A DNA stretch of 6,130 bases from contig JAYYJN010000059.1 in assembly GCA_036146215.1 (NCBI GenBank), forward strand, positions 1 through 6,130, in the 5' to 3' direction. Below the pieces are notes generated by a model. The model was not told where the DNA came from, did no database searches, and worked only from the letters and a program-made list of their open reading frames with translations. A program made the translations under genes and the position numbers. This DNA is from UBA7805 sp036146215. Its GTDB lineage: Bacteria > Planctomycetota > Planctomycetia > Pirellulales > UBA7805. Of the stretch, positions 6,105-6,130 are shown in pieces. Each line of letters starts with the position of its first letter. Positions within the stretch are counted from its first letter, which is position 1.

Positions 6105-6116
6105 AAACAGCTGTTT
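6105..6116. promoter_or_regulatory. Perfect 12-base palindrome at the predicted transcription start
   Basis: AAACAGCTGTTT is identical to its own reverse complement and has no spacer. It begins six bases after the candidate -10 box, so it covers the expected start of transcription, a classic repressor position. It is also too short and tight to form an RNA hairpin, which favours a protein-binding reading. Function is inferred from location only. Confidence 0.35.
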
Positions 6117-6130
6117 ACATTGGCAGAGGC

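Overview
The window carries two divergent transcription units that share an intergenic region at about 2305-2530. Everything left of it reads on the minus strand and everything right of it on the plus strand. Base composition looks moderate, near 50% GC by eye and somewhat lower in the leftmost few hundred bases. The organism is a bacterium. The CysS protein, with a Gly/Arg-rich insert before KMSRS and a 'RTHYRST' segment, together with the RuvA style and the ispF-cysS-ruvC-ruvA order, resembles what I recall of Planctomycetes (Pirellula/Rhodopirellula-like). That placement is an inference from remembered family features and was not searched.

Minus-strand unit (2304 down to 1): a three-gene ABC-2 exporter operon. 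It runs from an ATPase of the COG4586 type, to a complete ABC-2 permease, to a second ABC-2 permease that runs off the left edge. One ATPase plus two different membrane partners is the usual set for this uncharacterised exporter family; the substrate is unknown. A TATAAT box lies seven bases before the ATPase ATG and no Shine-Dalgarno sequence is visible, so the mRNA may be leaderless.

Plus-strand unit (about 2507 to 5938): ispF (isoprenoid precursor synthesis), cysS (cysteinyl-tRNA synthetase), ruvC and ruvA (Holliday junction processing). A good sigma70-type promoter (TTGTCG, 17 bases, TATAAT) lies before ispF, with a perfect 6-7-6 inverted repeat over its -35 element. ispF and cysS overlap by 4 bases (ATGA), ruvC follows after 54 bases, and ruvA 10 bases after that. 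This looks like a housekeeping operon without a common pathway. The 192 bases after ruvA hold a second candidate promoter with an 8-base direct repeat and a perfect 12-base palindrome; ruvB does not begin inside the window.

The points most worth a second look are these. (1) ispF has no ATG, GTG or TTG at the position where the protein must begin; an ACG codon sits eight bases after a strong Shine-Dalgarno sequence. (2) The C-terminal module of CysS is present twice in tandem. (3) The ABC operon may be leaderless. (4) There is operator-like symmetry at two promoters. I found no mobile element, CRISPR array, RNA gene or clear new multi-gene system in this window.
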